This document shows positions 6,920 to 12,994 of a DNA stretch of 34,263 nucleotides, one piece after another (within the stretch, counting starts at the first letter, position 1; each line of letters opens with the position of its first letter). The DNA comes from Chitinophagales bacterium (lineage in GTDB: Bacteria > Bacteroidota > Bacteroidia > Chitinophagales > CAIOSU01): NCBI GenBank assembly GCA_026003335.1, contig BPHB01000005.1, positions 1 through 34,263 on the forward strand, written 5' to 3'. Position numbers and translations under genes: made by a program. Below the pieces are notes generated by a model. That model ran no database searches. It worked only from the letters and a program-made list of their open reading frames with translations, and was not told the DNA's origin.

Positions 6920-7288
6920 ATGAAAACAATCAAAAGAATCGTTCGATACTGGCACAAAAAGGTTGCCGGATTTTACCCCCGGATTGATGAACCGCGCGCC
7001 GGCGTTTTTATCACGGGCTACATCTCAGTCAGGATAAAGGGGGCTACTCTTGACTTGGAAGGCGATACCCCTAATCCGTATGTAAGAGCTCTGGACAAAC
7101 TGGCAGAAGAAGCAAAGCCGGTGCTCGAGTCTGAGTACGAAGACTACATCAGTGAATTACTTGACTACATAAAGAAGCAAGACATCCGGGTGGATTATGT
7201 CTACGCGGTAGAATACGCGACCTACGGTATTTATGTAATCACCGCATCCGGTCTCGAGTTTTTTGCCGTTGGCAAGCGGTTTATTTAG
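6920..7288 (+). CDS. Uncharacterised protein (122 aa)
   Basis: This 122-residue acidic, soluble protein has no recognised motif, signal peptide or membrane segment. The middle is helical and charged (KLAEEAKPVLESEYEDY), flanked by beta-like stretches. It lies 11 bases after the methyltransferase and is probably co-transcribed with it. The next gene has its own promoter. Function unknown; position in the early accessory block would fit a host-takeover or anti-defence factor, but nothing in the sequence shows this. Confidence 0.55.
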   Translation: MKTIKRIVRYWHKKVAGFYPRIDEPRAGVFITGYISVRIKGATLDLEGDTPNPYVRALDKLAEEAKPVLESEYEDYISELLDYIKKQDIRVDYVYAVEYATYGIYVITASGLEFFAVGKRFI

Positions 7289-7314
7289 AACAATTATAAA
7301 TTACAAAAAAAAGT

Positions 7315-7331
7315 GTGCAAAAATTTTGCAC
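7315..7331. promoter_or_regulatory. 17-nt dyad operator, copy 1
   Basis: GTGCAAAAATTTTGCAC has perfect 8-bp arms around one central A. It covers the TTTG upstream promoter element (7325-7328), so a bound protein would block RNA polymerase. The same 17 bases, within a 25-nt identical block, recur at 24882-24898 in the same position relative to another promoter. Confidence 0.75.
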
Positions 7332-7355
7332 TTTAAAAGAAAGTTTGTACCTTTG
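7325..7355 (+). promoter_or_regulatory. Bacteroidota-type promoter for 7428 gene
   Basis: TTTG (7325-7328), a 19-base spacer and TACCTTTG (7348-7355) match the Bacteroidota consensus. Transcription would begin near 7362, giving a leader of about 65 bases before the ATG at 7428. The leader contains an out-of-frame ATG at 7394 with a 23-codon frame, probably incidental. Confidence 0.8.
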
Positions 7356-7427
7356 TAGTATAAGGAAAAGGGAAAAAGCCGATTCGCCCTAAAATGGAGG
7401 TAGGCAAAACTAAAAACAATAAGAACC

Positions 7428-7721
7428 ATGAAAGTTTTAAGATTGAAAAACTACCGGACAATTAACTCGGGGAAAATTTGGGAGGCTTATTTCAAAGCCG
7501 CAAAAAATGACAAACTAAAAGAAGTTTACGTTTACAAAAAAAGGCCGTTCGCGATGCATTGGAGCGACGGGTACGAGGAATCCCACATGTGTTTTGAATG
7601 GGGCGGGAAACTATACGCGGTGGTCTCTTACGACCACTACAATGGGCATATAAGCGGATTTACTGACGAGTCGGCTATCATCTCGATGAGAGTAGCCGAA
7701 GTAGTGGAGGAAGAAATTTAA
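7428..7721 (+). CDS. Uncharacterised protein (97 aa), own promoter
   Basis: This 97-residue soluble protein starts basic and ends acidic. The centre is aromatic-rich (HWSDGYEESHMCFEWGGKLY) and continues to YDHYNGHISGF. No family recognised. It is a single-gene unit, with a consensus promoter and dyad operator in front and a strong intrinsic terminator 12 bases after the stop codon. Such isolation suggests that it is expressed at a distinct level or time from its neighbours. The only other gene with the same operator is at 24956. Confidence 0.6.
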   Translation: MKVLRLKNYRTINSGKIWEAYFKAAKNDKLKEVYVYKKRPFAMHWSDGYEESHMCFEWGGKLYAVVSYDHYNGHISGFTDESAIISMRVAEVVEEEI

Positions 7722-7733
7722 GCAACGCAAAGT

Positions 7734-7756
7734 GCCCCCCTGCGGGGGGCTTTTTT
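7734..7756 (+). terminator. Rho-independent terminator after 7428 gene
   Basis: G plus six C (7734-7740) pairs with six G plus C (7744-7750) around a TGC loop, followed by six T (7751-7756). The stem is a perfect 7 bp, all G-C. It begins 12 bases after the stop codon at 7719-7721. Confidence 0.93.
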
Positions 7757-7782
7757 AAAAAAAACAACAAAATCATAAAACC

Positions 7783-8571
7783 ATGAAAAGAATAGAAATC
7801 ACCATCAGCTTCGCATACTTCAATCGCCCCGAGATGTACAAAGGGGCGGCGCTATTCGTAGAAGATACGCCCAAGATTTTCGTGCCATTTAACCGTCACG
7901 AATTAAAAAATATAATAGCTACCTTATATGAGGTAGCGGAAGAGCGCGGTATAAAAGTAGAGAAGGATAGGGAGGGGCATGTAGCGTATCTGTCAGGCAG
8001 CTCCTTAAACATACAAGAAGTCGCCGCCCTATTTGAAGAGGTGAAGCGTCGGTACACCCCTAAGCCCCGCTACTATGTAGCTGCAGTTGATAAAAAAGGT
8101 AGTTACTACCTCTCTATTGTAGAGAGCGGGCAAAGGCTTATAAAGCGCGGCGCTGATGGTCCCAGTCTTTCCCAGGAACAGTTTTTTTCGCTACCCCTTG
8201 GCAAAAAGTTCCGGGTAAGCCGCAATGCGGTTGGGTACCTTCTCCCCGGCACCTATTTTAGTTATGAAGAAGCGCTAAAAGCGCAAGCGCAAATTTATAA
8301 TGAGATACAGGACCGTCATATCGAAGTAGGCTACCAGGTAGTCGCTATTGAAAAGAACGGCTACACTTTTTTGAATATAATGAAGCGGATAGCTGGAACG
8401 CTCGTGAAAACAAGCCGCAGGTCAGAGCGTATTCCCTATGAGCTATTTAAAAGCCTCCCCCTCGGCGCGGCATACAGCCTGGAAAATCTATCGACAGGCT
8501 ACCCATTGCCGGGGGTATATTCTACGATTGAAGAAGCAGAAGAATCGTTCAACAAAATCATAAAATCATGA
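7783..8571 (+). CDS. Uncharacterised protein with two internal repeats (262 aa)
   Basis: The 262-residue protein has an N-terminal ~90-residue domain of alternating strands and helices, then two related domains at about residues 97-172 and 184-258. Each runs Y-x-V-x-A, K-x-G, a short strand, L-F-x-S-L-P-L-G, then G-Y-x-L-P-G-x-Y and a helix with E-E-A. The repeats are diverged, so the duplication is old. No family recognised. It follows the terminator at 7756 by only 26 bases, and I see no consensus promoter in that gap, so expression may rely on readthrough. The stop overlaps the next start (ATGA at 8568-8571). Confidence 0.6.
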   Translation: MKRIEITISFAYFNRPEMYKGAALFVEDTPKIFVPFNRHELKNIIATLYEVAEERGIKVEKDREGHVAYLSGSSLNIQEVAALFEEVKRRYTPKPRYYVAAVDKKGSYYLSIVESGQRLIKRGADGPSLSQEQFFSLPLGKKFRVSRNAVGYLLPGTYFSYEEALKAQAQIYNEIQDRHIEVGYQVVAIEKNGYTFLNIMKRIAGTLVKTSRRSERIPYELFKSLPLGAAYSLENLSTGYPLPGVYSTIEEAEESFNKIIKS

Positions 8572-8885
8572 AGAATAGAATCAAAGTAGAAGTTAATCTC
8601 ACAGTAACCTACAAAGCTGCGCTTGCAGCCGTGGAGGGGGTTGCAGGAGTCAAAAAAATAGATCAAGAAATAAAAGCCGTGTACGACTTCGAGGTGGAAA
8701 AATGGGAAAGTATCGGAAGATTGAGGTTGTATGAACAAGAGACAGGGTTGTACAGATTCTGCATATATGGAATAATATACGACCCGGAATTACTAAGGGC
8801 GGTAATTACCGAGGATGGGACTGTCACTTTCGAAATAGCCCCGCAGGTCACACTTGAAGATTTGCTTTATGATGTTGGGTATTAA
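8568..8885 (+). CDS. Uncharacterised protein (105 aa)
   Basis: This 105-residue protein is predicted soluble and made mostly of short strands and helices, with no motif I recognise. The start (ATG 8568) overlaps the preceding stop by 4 bases, indicating translational coupling with the two-repeat protein. The next gene begins 13 bases after its stop. Function unknown. Confidence 0.5.
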   Translation: MKNRIKVEVNLTVTYKAALAAVEGVAGVKKIDQEIKAVYDFEVEKWESIGRLRLYEQETGLYRFCIYGIIYDPELLRAVITEDGTVTFEIAPQVTLEDLLYDVGY

Positions 8886-8897
8886 AAACACACAATT

Positions 8898-9215
8898 ATG
8901 TCAAGAGTAAGATGTTTATTAGAGCGTCTCGGCTACATCGAGCGCTCTTGGGAAAGGTTTGATGAGGATGTATCAGAACTTTGGGAGGAATACACGAAAA
9001 CAAAAGGGGGGCGCCGCTTTTTCTGGGAATGGGACTGGGATTATACCAGCGCCCCCGAGCCTCCCGAGCTTATGACCCGCGAGCAGTTCAAAACATATCT
9101 CTTCGCTATATTGAAAGCTGAGGAGGTGGAGACACTAAGGCACCTCCTCAGATTAGGGTTGGATTATAGAACAGTTAAAGTATTAAAAAAAATACACAAA
9201 AAAGGGTTACTATGA
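8898..9215 (+). CDS. Uncharacterised acidic protein (105 aa)
   Basis: This 105-residue protein is rich in Glu, Arg and Trp in its first half (FFWEWDWDYT) and helical in its second (FKTYLFAILKAEEVETL). The last part (LLRLGLDYRTVKVLKKIHKK) could be a helix-turn-helix-like or simple helical segment; I do not consider it diagnostic. The stop overlaps the next ATG (9212-9215). Confidence 0.5.
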   Translation: MSRVRCLLERLGYIERSWERFDEDVSELWEEYTKTKGGRRFFWEWDWDYTSAPEPPELMTREQFKTYLFAILKAEEVETLRHLLRLGLDYRTVKVLKKIHKKGLL

Positions 9216-9571
9216 AAATAACTAAAAAAGTAGGTGCGTATAGTGTCGAGATAGACACGACTACTAAAGAAGTAAAAGCGACCTGCAAGGAGCCGTTTTC
9301 CTGTCAAGGCGGCGAGGTGTTCATTGACCGTGTGAAGGCACTGACTTTCAACATTCACGGCAAGGGGTGGCTGATTTCGGAGGCGCCTGGCGGGCGCCGG
9401 TACCTCGAAAAAGGAGGAGAAGTTAATATGATCCTTTATTTATTAAACACCAAAACCAGTAAAATGATTTACATACTGTTATGCATACGAGTTAATCAAA
9501 AAGCTAAACGTAAAATAAACACATTATGGCTATTCCAAAAAACAAATCGAGAATGCCAAATTGCGGGCTAA
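9212..9571 (+). CDS. Uncharacterised protein (119 aa); C-terminal third doubtful
   Basis: The first ~73 residues read like a compact beta domain (YSVEIDTTTKEVKATC, then VFIDRVKALTFNIHGKGW). From about residue 74 (base 9430) the composition becomes A+T-rich and low in charge pattern (MILYLLNTKTSKMIYILLC), unlike the rest. Its last 46 bases also overlap a zinc-ribbon reading frame starting at 9526. A ribosome-binding-like AAGGAGGAG at about 9411-9419 precedes an in-frame ATG at 9429. I think either the true protein is shorter after a recent frameshift, or the tail is a fortuitous extension. Function unknown. Confidence 0.45.
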   Translation: MKITKKVGAYSVEIDTTTKEVKATCKEPFSCQGGEVFIDRVKALTFNIHGKGWLISEAPGGRRYLEKGGEVNMILYLLNTKTSKMIYILLCIRVNQKAKRKINTLWLFQKTNRECQIAG

Positions 9572-9721
9572 CCTATGAGTATTATTGTTCTATTATTGAC
9601 TGCCCTGATTGCGGCGGCGGCGGGTGGATTGACGATAGATGTGGGCGCGTGGATATGCTGTAATTATTGTAAGGGGGTCGGGCACGTTGAAATTGAGGAA
9701 TACCGGTGCTGCATTTGGTGA
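9526..9721 (+). pseudogene. Small DnaJ-type zinc-ribbon gene, split by a +1 frameshift
   Basis: A frame from ATG 9526 to TAA 9661-9663 encodes 45 residues containing CPDCGGGGWI, a CxxCxGxG motif. In the +1 frame, from about 9656 to TGA 9719-9721, the DNA encodes CCNYCKGVGHVEIEEYRC, a second CxxCxGxG motif. DnaJ-type zinc fingers carry such motifs in pairs, so the two halves probably belong to one protein broken by one base between 9653 and 9660 (or recoded there). An alternative is a separate 48-residue ORF in the second frame from ATG 9575, with a hydrophobic N-terminus. The start overlaps the preceding ORF by 46 bases. Zinc binding is inferred from the cysteines. Confidence 0.5.
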
Positions 9722-9752
9722 TGATGGATGATGCACTGATGATGACTAAGGC

Positions 9753-9836
9753 TTGCCGGCTACGTTCGGTGATAAGCGTATAGAACAGATGAGCATTAAA
9801 GAATTAAAACAACTAAAATCTAAAATATCATGTTAG
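9753..9836 (+). other. Very short ORF before the annealing-protein gene (27 aa)
   Basis: From TTG 9753 to TAG 9834-9836 there are 27 codons ending KRIEQMSIKELKQLKSKISC, overlapping the annealing-protein ATG (9830) by 7 bases. The Lys/Glu-rich helix looks coding. An ATG at 9790 would give a 15-residue version. It may be a leader peptide coupling translation to the downstream gene, or the C-terminal relic of a broken gene. Between 9722 and 9829 nothing else is visible apart from repeated GATGATG runs. Confidence 0.25.
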
Positions 9837-10303
9837 AATTAATAAAAAAACTAAACGAATCGCCCAAGCCGGAGTGGGTAAAAGAGCACCCGTTCATTAA
9901 GGGCGTCAAATATCTACCTATCGACAAAGTAGAACTCCTGCTGAATTCGCTTTTTACGCGGGTAGATATTGAAATTAAAGAAGCCAAGGTGGAACTGAAT
10001 AGCTGCGTGGTGGTGGTTAGGCTCACCGTTTATACCGGTTCCGAAGTATTTCGTATAGTGGAGGGCGTCGGTGCGGCGCCTGTCAAGACCGCGCATGGGA
10101 GTGGAGCTTTGGACCTTGATAAAATGAACAGCTCTGCGCTTATGACAGGCTTCCCCGCTGCCGAGTCGTTCGCTATCAAAGACGCTGCCGAAAAACTTGG
10201 GCGCATCTTTGGGTGCGATTTGAACAGGAAAGACGCCATCCCGCTGCGGGATGGTTACTGGGATAAAGTCAAAGAAAATTATTGGGACAAGTATAAAAAA
10301 TAA
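9830..10303 (+). CDS. Rad52-like single-strand annealing protein
   Basis: The 157-residue protein fits the short phage Rad52/22 (Sak-like) annealing proteins. A helical N-terminus is followed by a beta sheet (residues 43-77), the glycine-rich turn GVGAAPVKTAHGSG (79-92) and the hallmark helix AAESFAIKDAAEKLGRIFG (110-128), followed by DLNRKD. These proteins coat resected single-stranded ends and anneal them. The partner exonuclease is the next gene, 5 bases downstream, forming a classic two-component recombination cassette. The 3' 260 bp of this gene is the start of the 5.5-kb duplication; a diverged, N-terminally truncated version is at 15565-15810. The ATG 9830 start is bounded by an in-frame stop at 9821. 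Confidence 0.75.
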   Translation: MLELIKKLNESPKPEWVKEHPFIKGVKYLPIDKVELLLNSLFTRVDIEIKEAKVELNSCVVVVRLTVYTGSEVFRIVEGVGAAPVKTAHGSGALDLDKMNSSALMTGFPAAESFAIKDAAEKLGRIFGCDLNRKDAIPLRDGYWDKVKENYWDKYKK

Positions 10304-10308
10304 GAATC

Positions 10309-10902
10309 ATGGACAGAAAACCTATTTTCAGCCCGAGCGGCGTGCATAAGTTGCTCGGTAAAGGGAAAAAAGAGTATTTTTCGCAAGAGGGCATCAGCTA
10401 CATATATGAAGTAGTGTACCGCCGCCTTGGGGGTGAGATACCTGACATCAACACTTTTTCGGTAAATTGGGGTAAGGAGCAGGAGCAGGAAGCCAAGAAA
10501 GTGCTGCGGGGGCTGGGCTACGAATTTGTCGATGGCGAGTTTAAAGCGTCTGTGGAATTCCCTGATTGGTTTGGAGGCACCTGCGATGGCTTGGGCGAGG
10601 ATTTTATACTCGAAATAAAATGCCCGTCCACTTACTTAGTTCACATGAAAAGCGTTCTGGACGGCGAAATAAACAAGGCTTATATTGCCCAGATGCAGGC
10701 ATACATGTGGCTATACGACAAGCCCCGTGCACTGTTTGTAAGCTTCGACCCGCGCTTGCCGCACGCTGCCGGCTTGCATGTGATTGAAGTACCCCGCGAA
10801 GAGGATAGTATTGAATTCATGAAGGAGCAGCTTGGGCATGCTATTGAGTACGCTGAAGAGTTACTCACCCGTTTAGAGAACGTTAAACTGCCAACTCTAT
10901 GA
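10309..10902 (+). CDS. YqaJ / lambda-type 5'-3' exonuclease
   Basis: The 197-residue protein belongs to the YqaJ/lambda-exonuclease branch of PD-(D/E)xK nucleases. Visible signature: FSPSGVHKLLGKGK near the N-terminus, the helix NWGKEQEQEA (53-62), GGTCDGL with the catalytic Asp at 93, LEIKCP with Glu 102 and Lys 104, and the YIAQMQAYMW helix (125-134) that ends the active site. It resects duplex ends to supply single strands for the adjacent Rad52-like protein. The stop overlaps the next ATG (10899-10902). The second copy (15817-16410) differs at one base, Phe88 here and Val88 there, close to the active site. Confidence 0.88.
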   Translation: MDRKPIFSPSGVHKLLGKGKKEYFSQEGISYIYEVVYRRLGGEIPDINTFSVNWGKEQEQEAKKVLRGLGYEFVDGEFKASVEFPDWFGGTCDGLGEDFILEIKCPSTYLVHMKSVLDGEINKAYIAQMQAYMWLYDKPRALFVSFDPRLPHAAGLHVIEVPREEDSIEFMKEQLGHAIEYAEELLTRLENVKLPTL

Positions 10903-11339
10903 AGATAGACCCCAGTACTTTGAAGGTAGGGCACGAAGGTGTTGCCCTGCCCGAGGGGGTACGGGAATTATTCCTTGTTCCCCGTAATATATCAGTAGAA
11001 GTTGAATTCCCTGTCGAGGATGACGGGGTCGTGTTAGAATACGACTTCCCTTTTTATGTACCTCAACACGCCGATTTTTCAACGCTCTTGAGTATCGCAT
11101 CGGGGTTCTGGCACAGAATTCAATACATCCACGACCGGCTTGGGGTAACTGTTCACGTATGTGTGTACTGCGAAGACGCCCTTGTGATCGCCCTGTTCGT
11201 GATGGCGGCTTTTTATGAAGGCTTTTTCATGTACACAGTAAAAATCGGGAAGGGGTCGAAAACGTGTTTGCGATACATCCCCGTAGGCGAGTACCGTTTC
11301 GTGGGCGATGCTTCGTATCTATTAACTAAACTAAAATAA
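10899..11339 (+). CDS. Uncharacterised protein in recombination operon (146 aa), copy 1
   Basis: This 146-residue protein is beta-rich in its first half (VEVEFPVEDDGVVLEYDFPF) and contains a hydrophobic helix around residues 88-108 (EDALVIALFVMAAFYEGFFM) that is probably buried rather than membrane-spanning. No family recognised. It is translationally coupled to the exonuclease (4-base overlap). Conservation between the two nuclease/helicase neighbours suggests a role in replication or recombination, but this is context only. Confidence 0.55.
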   Translation: MKIDPSTLKVGHEGVALPEGVRELFLVPRNISVEVEFPVEDDGVVLEYDFPFYVPQHADFSTLLSIASGFWHRIQYIHDRLGVTVHVCVYCEDALVIALFVMAAFYEGFFMYTVKIGKGSKTCLRYIPVGEYRFVGDASYLLTKLK

Positions 11340-11346
11340 AAGAGAC

Positions 11347-11616
11347 ATGGAAGAAATTGCTAAATTAATAATAGAGACAGCTAAAGAAAGCGACAATTGC
11401 GCTATAGCTGTTGTTTACAACGGGCTAACCGTTTCGGGGCTTGATTACCTCGAGAATTATGAGGTCATAGCGCTTAATGACCTTGCCGAACTTGAAGATA
11501 CATATAATGTCGTAGCGCTCTTTTGGCGTGATTATATTTTACGTCGTGATTTTGACACGATACTGCAAAAAGTTATTGACAGTTTAGAAGTTTTTTGGAG
11601 CTATTACGGTCAATAA
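11347..11616 (+). CDS. Small acidic protein (89 aa), copy 1
   Basis: The 89-residue product is acidic and predicted alpha/beta, with no Cys pair or nucleotide-binding motif. It starts 7 bases after the 146-aa gene, with AAAGAGAC just before the ATG, and ends one base before the helicase ATG. No family recognised. Small acidic proteins in phage replication operons can be loaders or inhibitors, but nothing visible supports a specific role. Confidence 0.5.
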   Translation: MEEIAKLIIETAKESDNCAIAVVYNGLTVSGLDYLENYEVIALNDLAELEDTYNVVALFWRDYILRRDFDTILQKVIDSLEVFWSYYGQ

Positions 11617-11617
11617 A

Positions 11618-12994
11618 ATGAAGTTAAGAGACTATCAGGCTGAGACGATAGCCCGCCTTCGGGAGTTGTTCAGGGGGCACCGTCGCGTGCTCCTCTGTCT
11701 CCCTACCGGCGGTGGTAAAACTGTGATATTTAGCCACATCGCCAAGCTTGCGCGTAGCGAGTGCGTTGTTCTGGTGCATCGTCGTGAGCTACAAGAGCAG
11801 GCCGCACGGGCGCTTGCGCGTGTGGGAGCACAAGGCGTTACGGTAGAGATGATTATGACTTATCGCAATAAAGTGAAGCGCGGCGAGCCTACACCCGGTT
11901 TTGTTATCATCGACGAGGCGCACCGTGGCGAGTTCATCAAACTACTCGAAATAATACCCGAAAACACATTTGTGCTCGGGGTTACGGCAACGCCCATTTT
12001 GACCGGCAAGCGCTCGTTAAGCGAGTTCTATTCAGGCTATTACGAGCCGCTGACGACCGGTGATTTGGTAGAAAAAGGGTACCTCTGTCGCTGCGCACAC
12101 TACGGAGTCCCGGAGGTGAAAGAGGTGAAACTATACGTACGGCAGGGCGAATACACCCCCGAAAGTCAGGAGGAGTATTTTCGAGGTGCCGGCGGCGTTG
12201 AGAATGTGCTGAATATGTATCATCAGTACGCTGCTGGGCGCCAGGCGGTTGTGTTTTGCCCGAGCCTGAAATTAGCCCGCGAAATTGCCGGGGCGTTTGG
12301 CGATACTGCTGAAATAGTAGACGGCGGTATGGATACAAGGCAACGCGAGGCTATTATAGAAGGCTTCAAACGCGGCGATATACGCATATTGACGAACGTT
12401 GACATCGTAACAACCGGGTTCGATTACCCCGCGCTCGATACAATCATATTAGCACGCAAGACGAAAAGCCGCGCGCTTTATTTTCAGATGCTGGGACGCG
12501 GGGCGCGTAAACACCCTGGTAAGGACTATTTTACGGTACTTGACCTTGGTAACAATTTTCAGGAGCATGGGTTGTATGACGACCCAACAAACCGGTGGGA
12601 ACCGTATTTTTACGGTAATCACTTAAAAAAGTCTGCCGGGGATGAGCAGGGCGTACCCCCCGCAAAATCTTGCATTGAGTGCCTTGCGCTGCTACACCCC
12701 CGAGCTCAGTTTTGTCATGTTTGCGGCGCCGAGCAGCCGAAGCCGAAAAAAGAAGCGGTAAGAGTTGAAAAAATGGTAGAAATTAGTAAATTGATATCTA
12801 AAAGATGGGAAGAGCTTGCGATTGATGAGCTCGACGCCTATGCTTCTGCCAAAGGCTACAAACACCACTGGGTGATACATCAACTATTACGGCGCGGCAG
12901 ACATGCCCTTGAAGAATATGCCGCCTTGAAAGGCTACAAACATGGCTGGGTAGCATTCACACTATCAAAAATAGCTAAAAACAAACTCGTATGA
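11618..12994 (+). CDS. SF2 DEAD/DEAH-box helicase, copy 1
   Basis: The 458-residue protein is a superfamily 2 helicase. Motif I is PTGGGKT (29-35), motif II DEAH (99-102), motif III TATP (123-126), and motif VI is in QMLGRGARKHPGKD near residues 290-304. After the second RecA-like domain there are two CxxC pairs (residues 352-370, CIECLALLHPRAQFCHVCG) that should bind zinc. The C-terminus then carries two copies of a KGYKHxWV element (about 404-425 and 431-449). It probably unwinds DNA during replication or recombination; it resembles short phage helicases related to the type III restriction/UvsW group. It overlaps the primase start by 4 bases. An identical copy is at 17126-18502. Confidence 0.9.
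   Translation: MKLRDYQAETIARLRELFRGHRRVLLCLPTGGGKTVIFSHIAKLARSECVVLVHRRELQEQAARALARVGAQGVTVEMIMTYRNKVKRGEPTPGFVIIDEAHRGEFIKLLEIIPENTFVLGVTATPILTGKRSLSEFYSGYYEPLTTGDLVEKGYLCRCAHYGVPEVKEVKLYVRQGEYTPESQEEYFRGAGGVENVLNMYHQYAAGRQAVVFCPSLKLAREIAGAFGDTAEIVDGGMDTRQREAIIEGFKRGDIRILTNVDIVTTGFDYPALDTIILARKTKSRALYFQMLGRGARKHPGKDYFTVLDLGNNFQEHGLYDDPTNRWEPYFYGNHLKKSAGDEQGVPPAKSCIECLALLHPRAQFCHVCGAEQPKPKKEAVRVEKMVEISKLISKRWEELAIDELDAYASAKGYKHHWVIHQLLRRGRHALEEYAALKGYKHGWVAFTLSKIAKNKLV

Noticed and set aside
7394-7465. Upstream ORF (23 codons) in the leader of the 7428 gene
   Set aside because: It is out of frame, overlaps the real start without a clear ribosome-binding site, and its product has no pattern. 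Probably chance.
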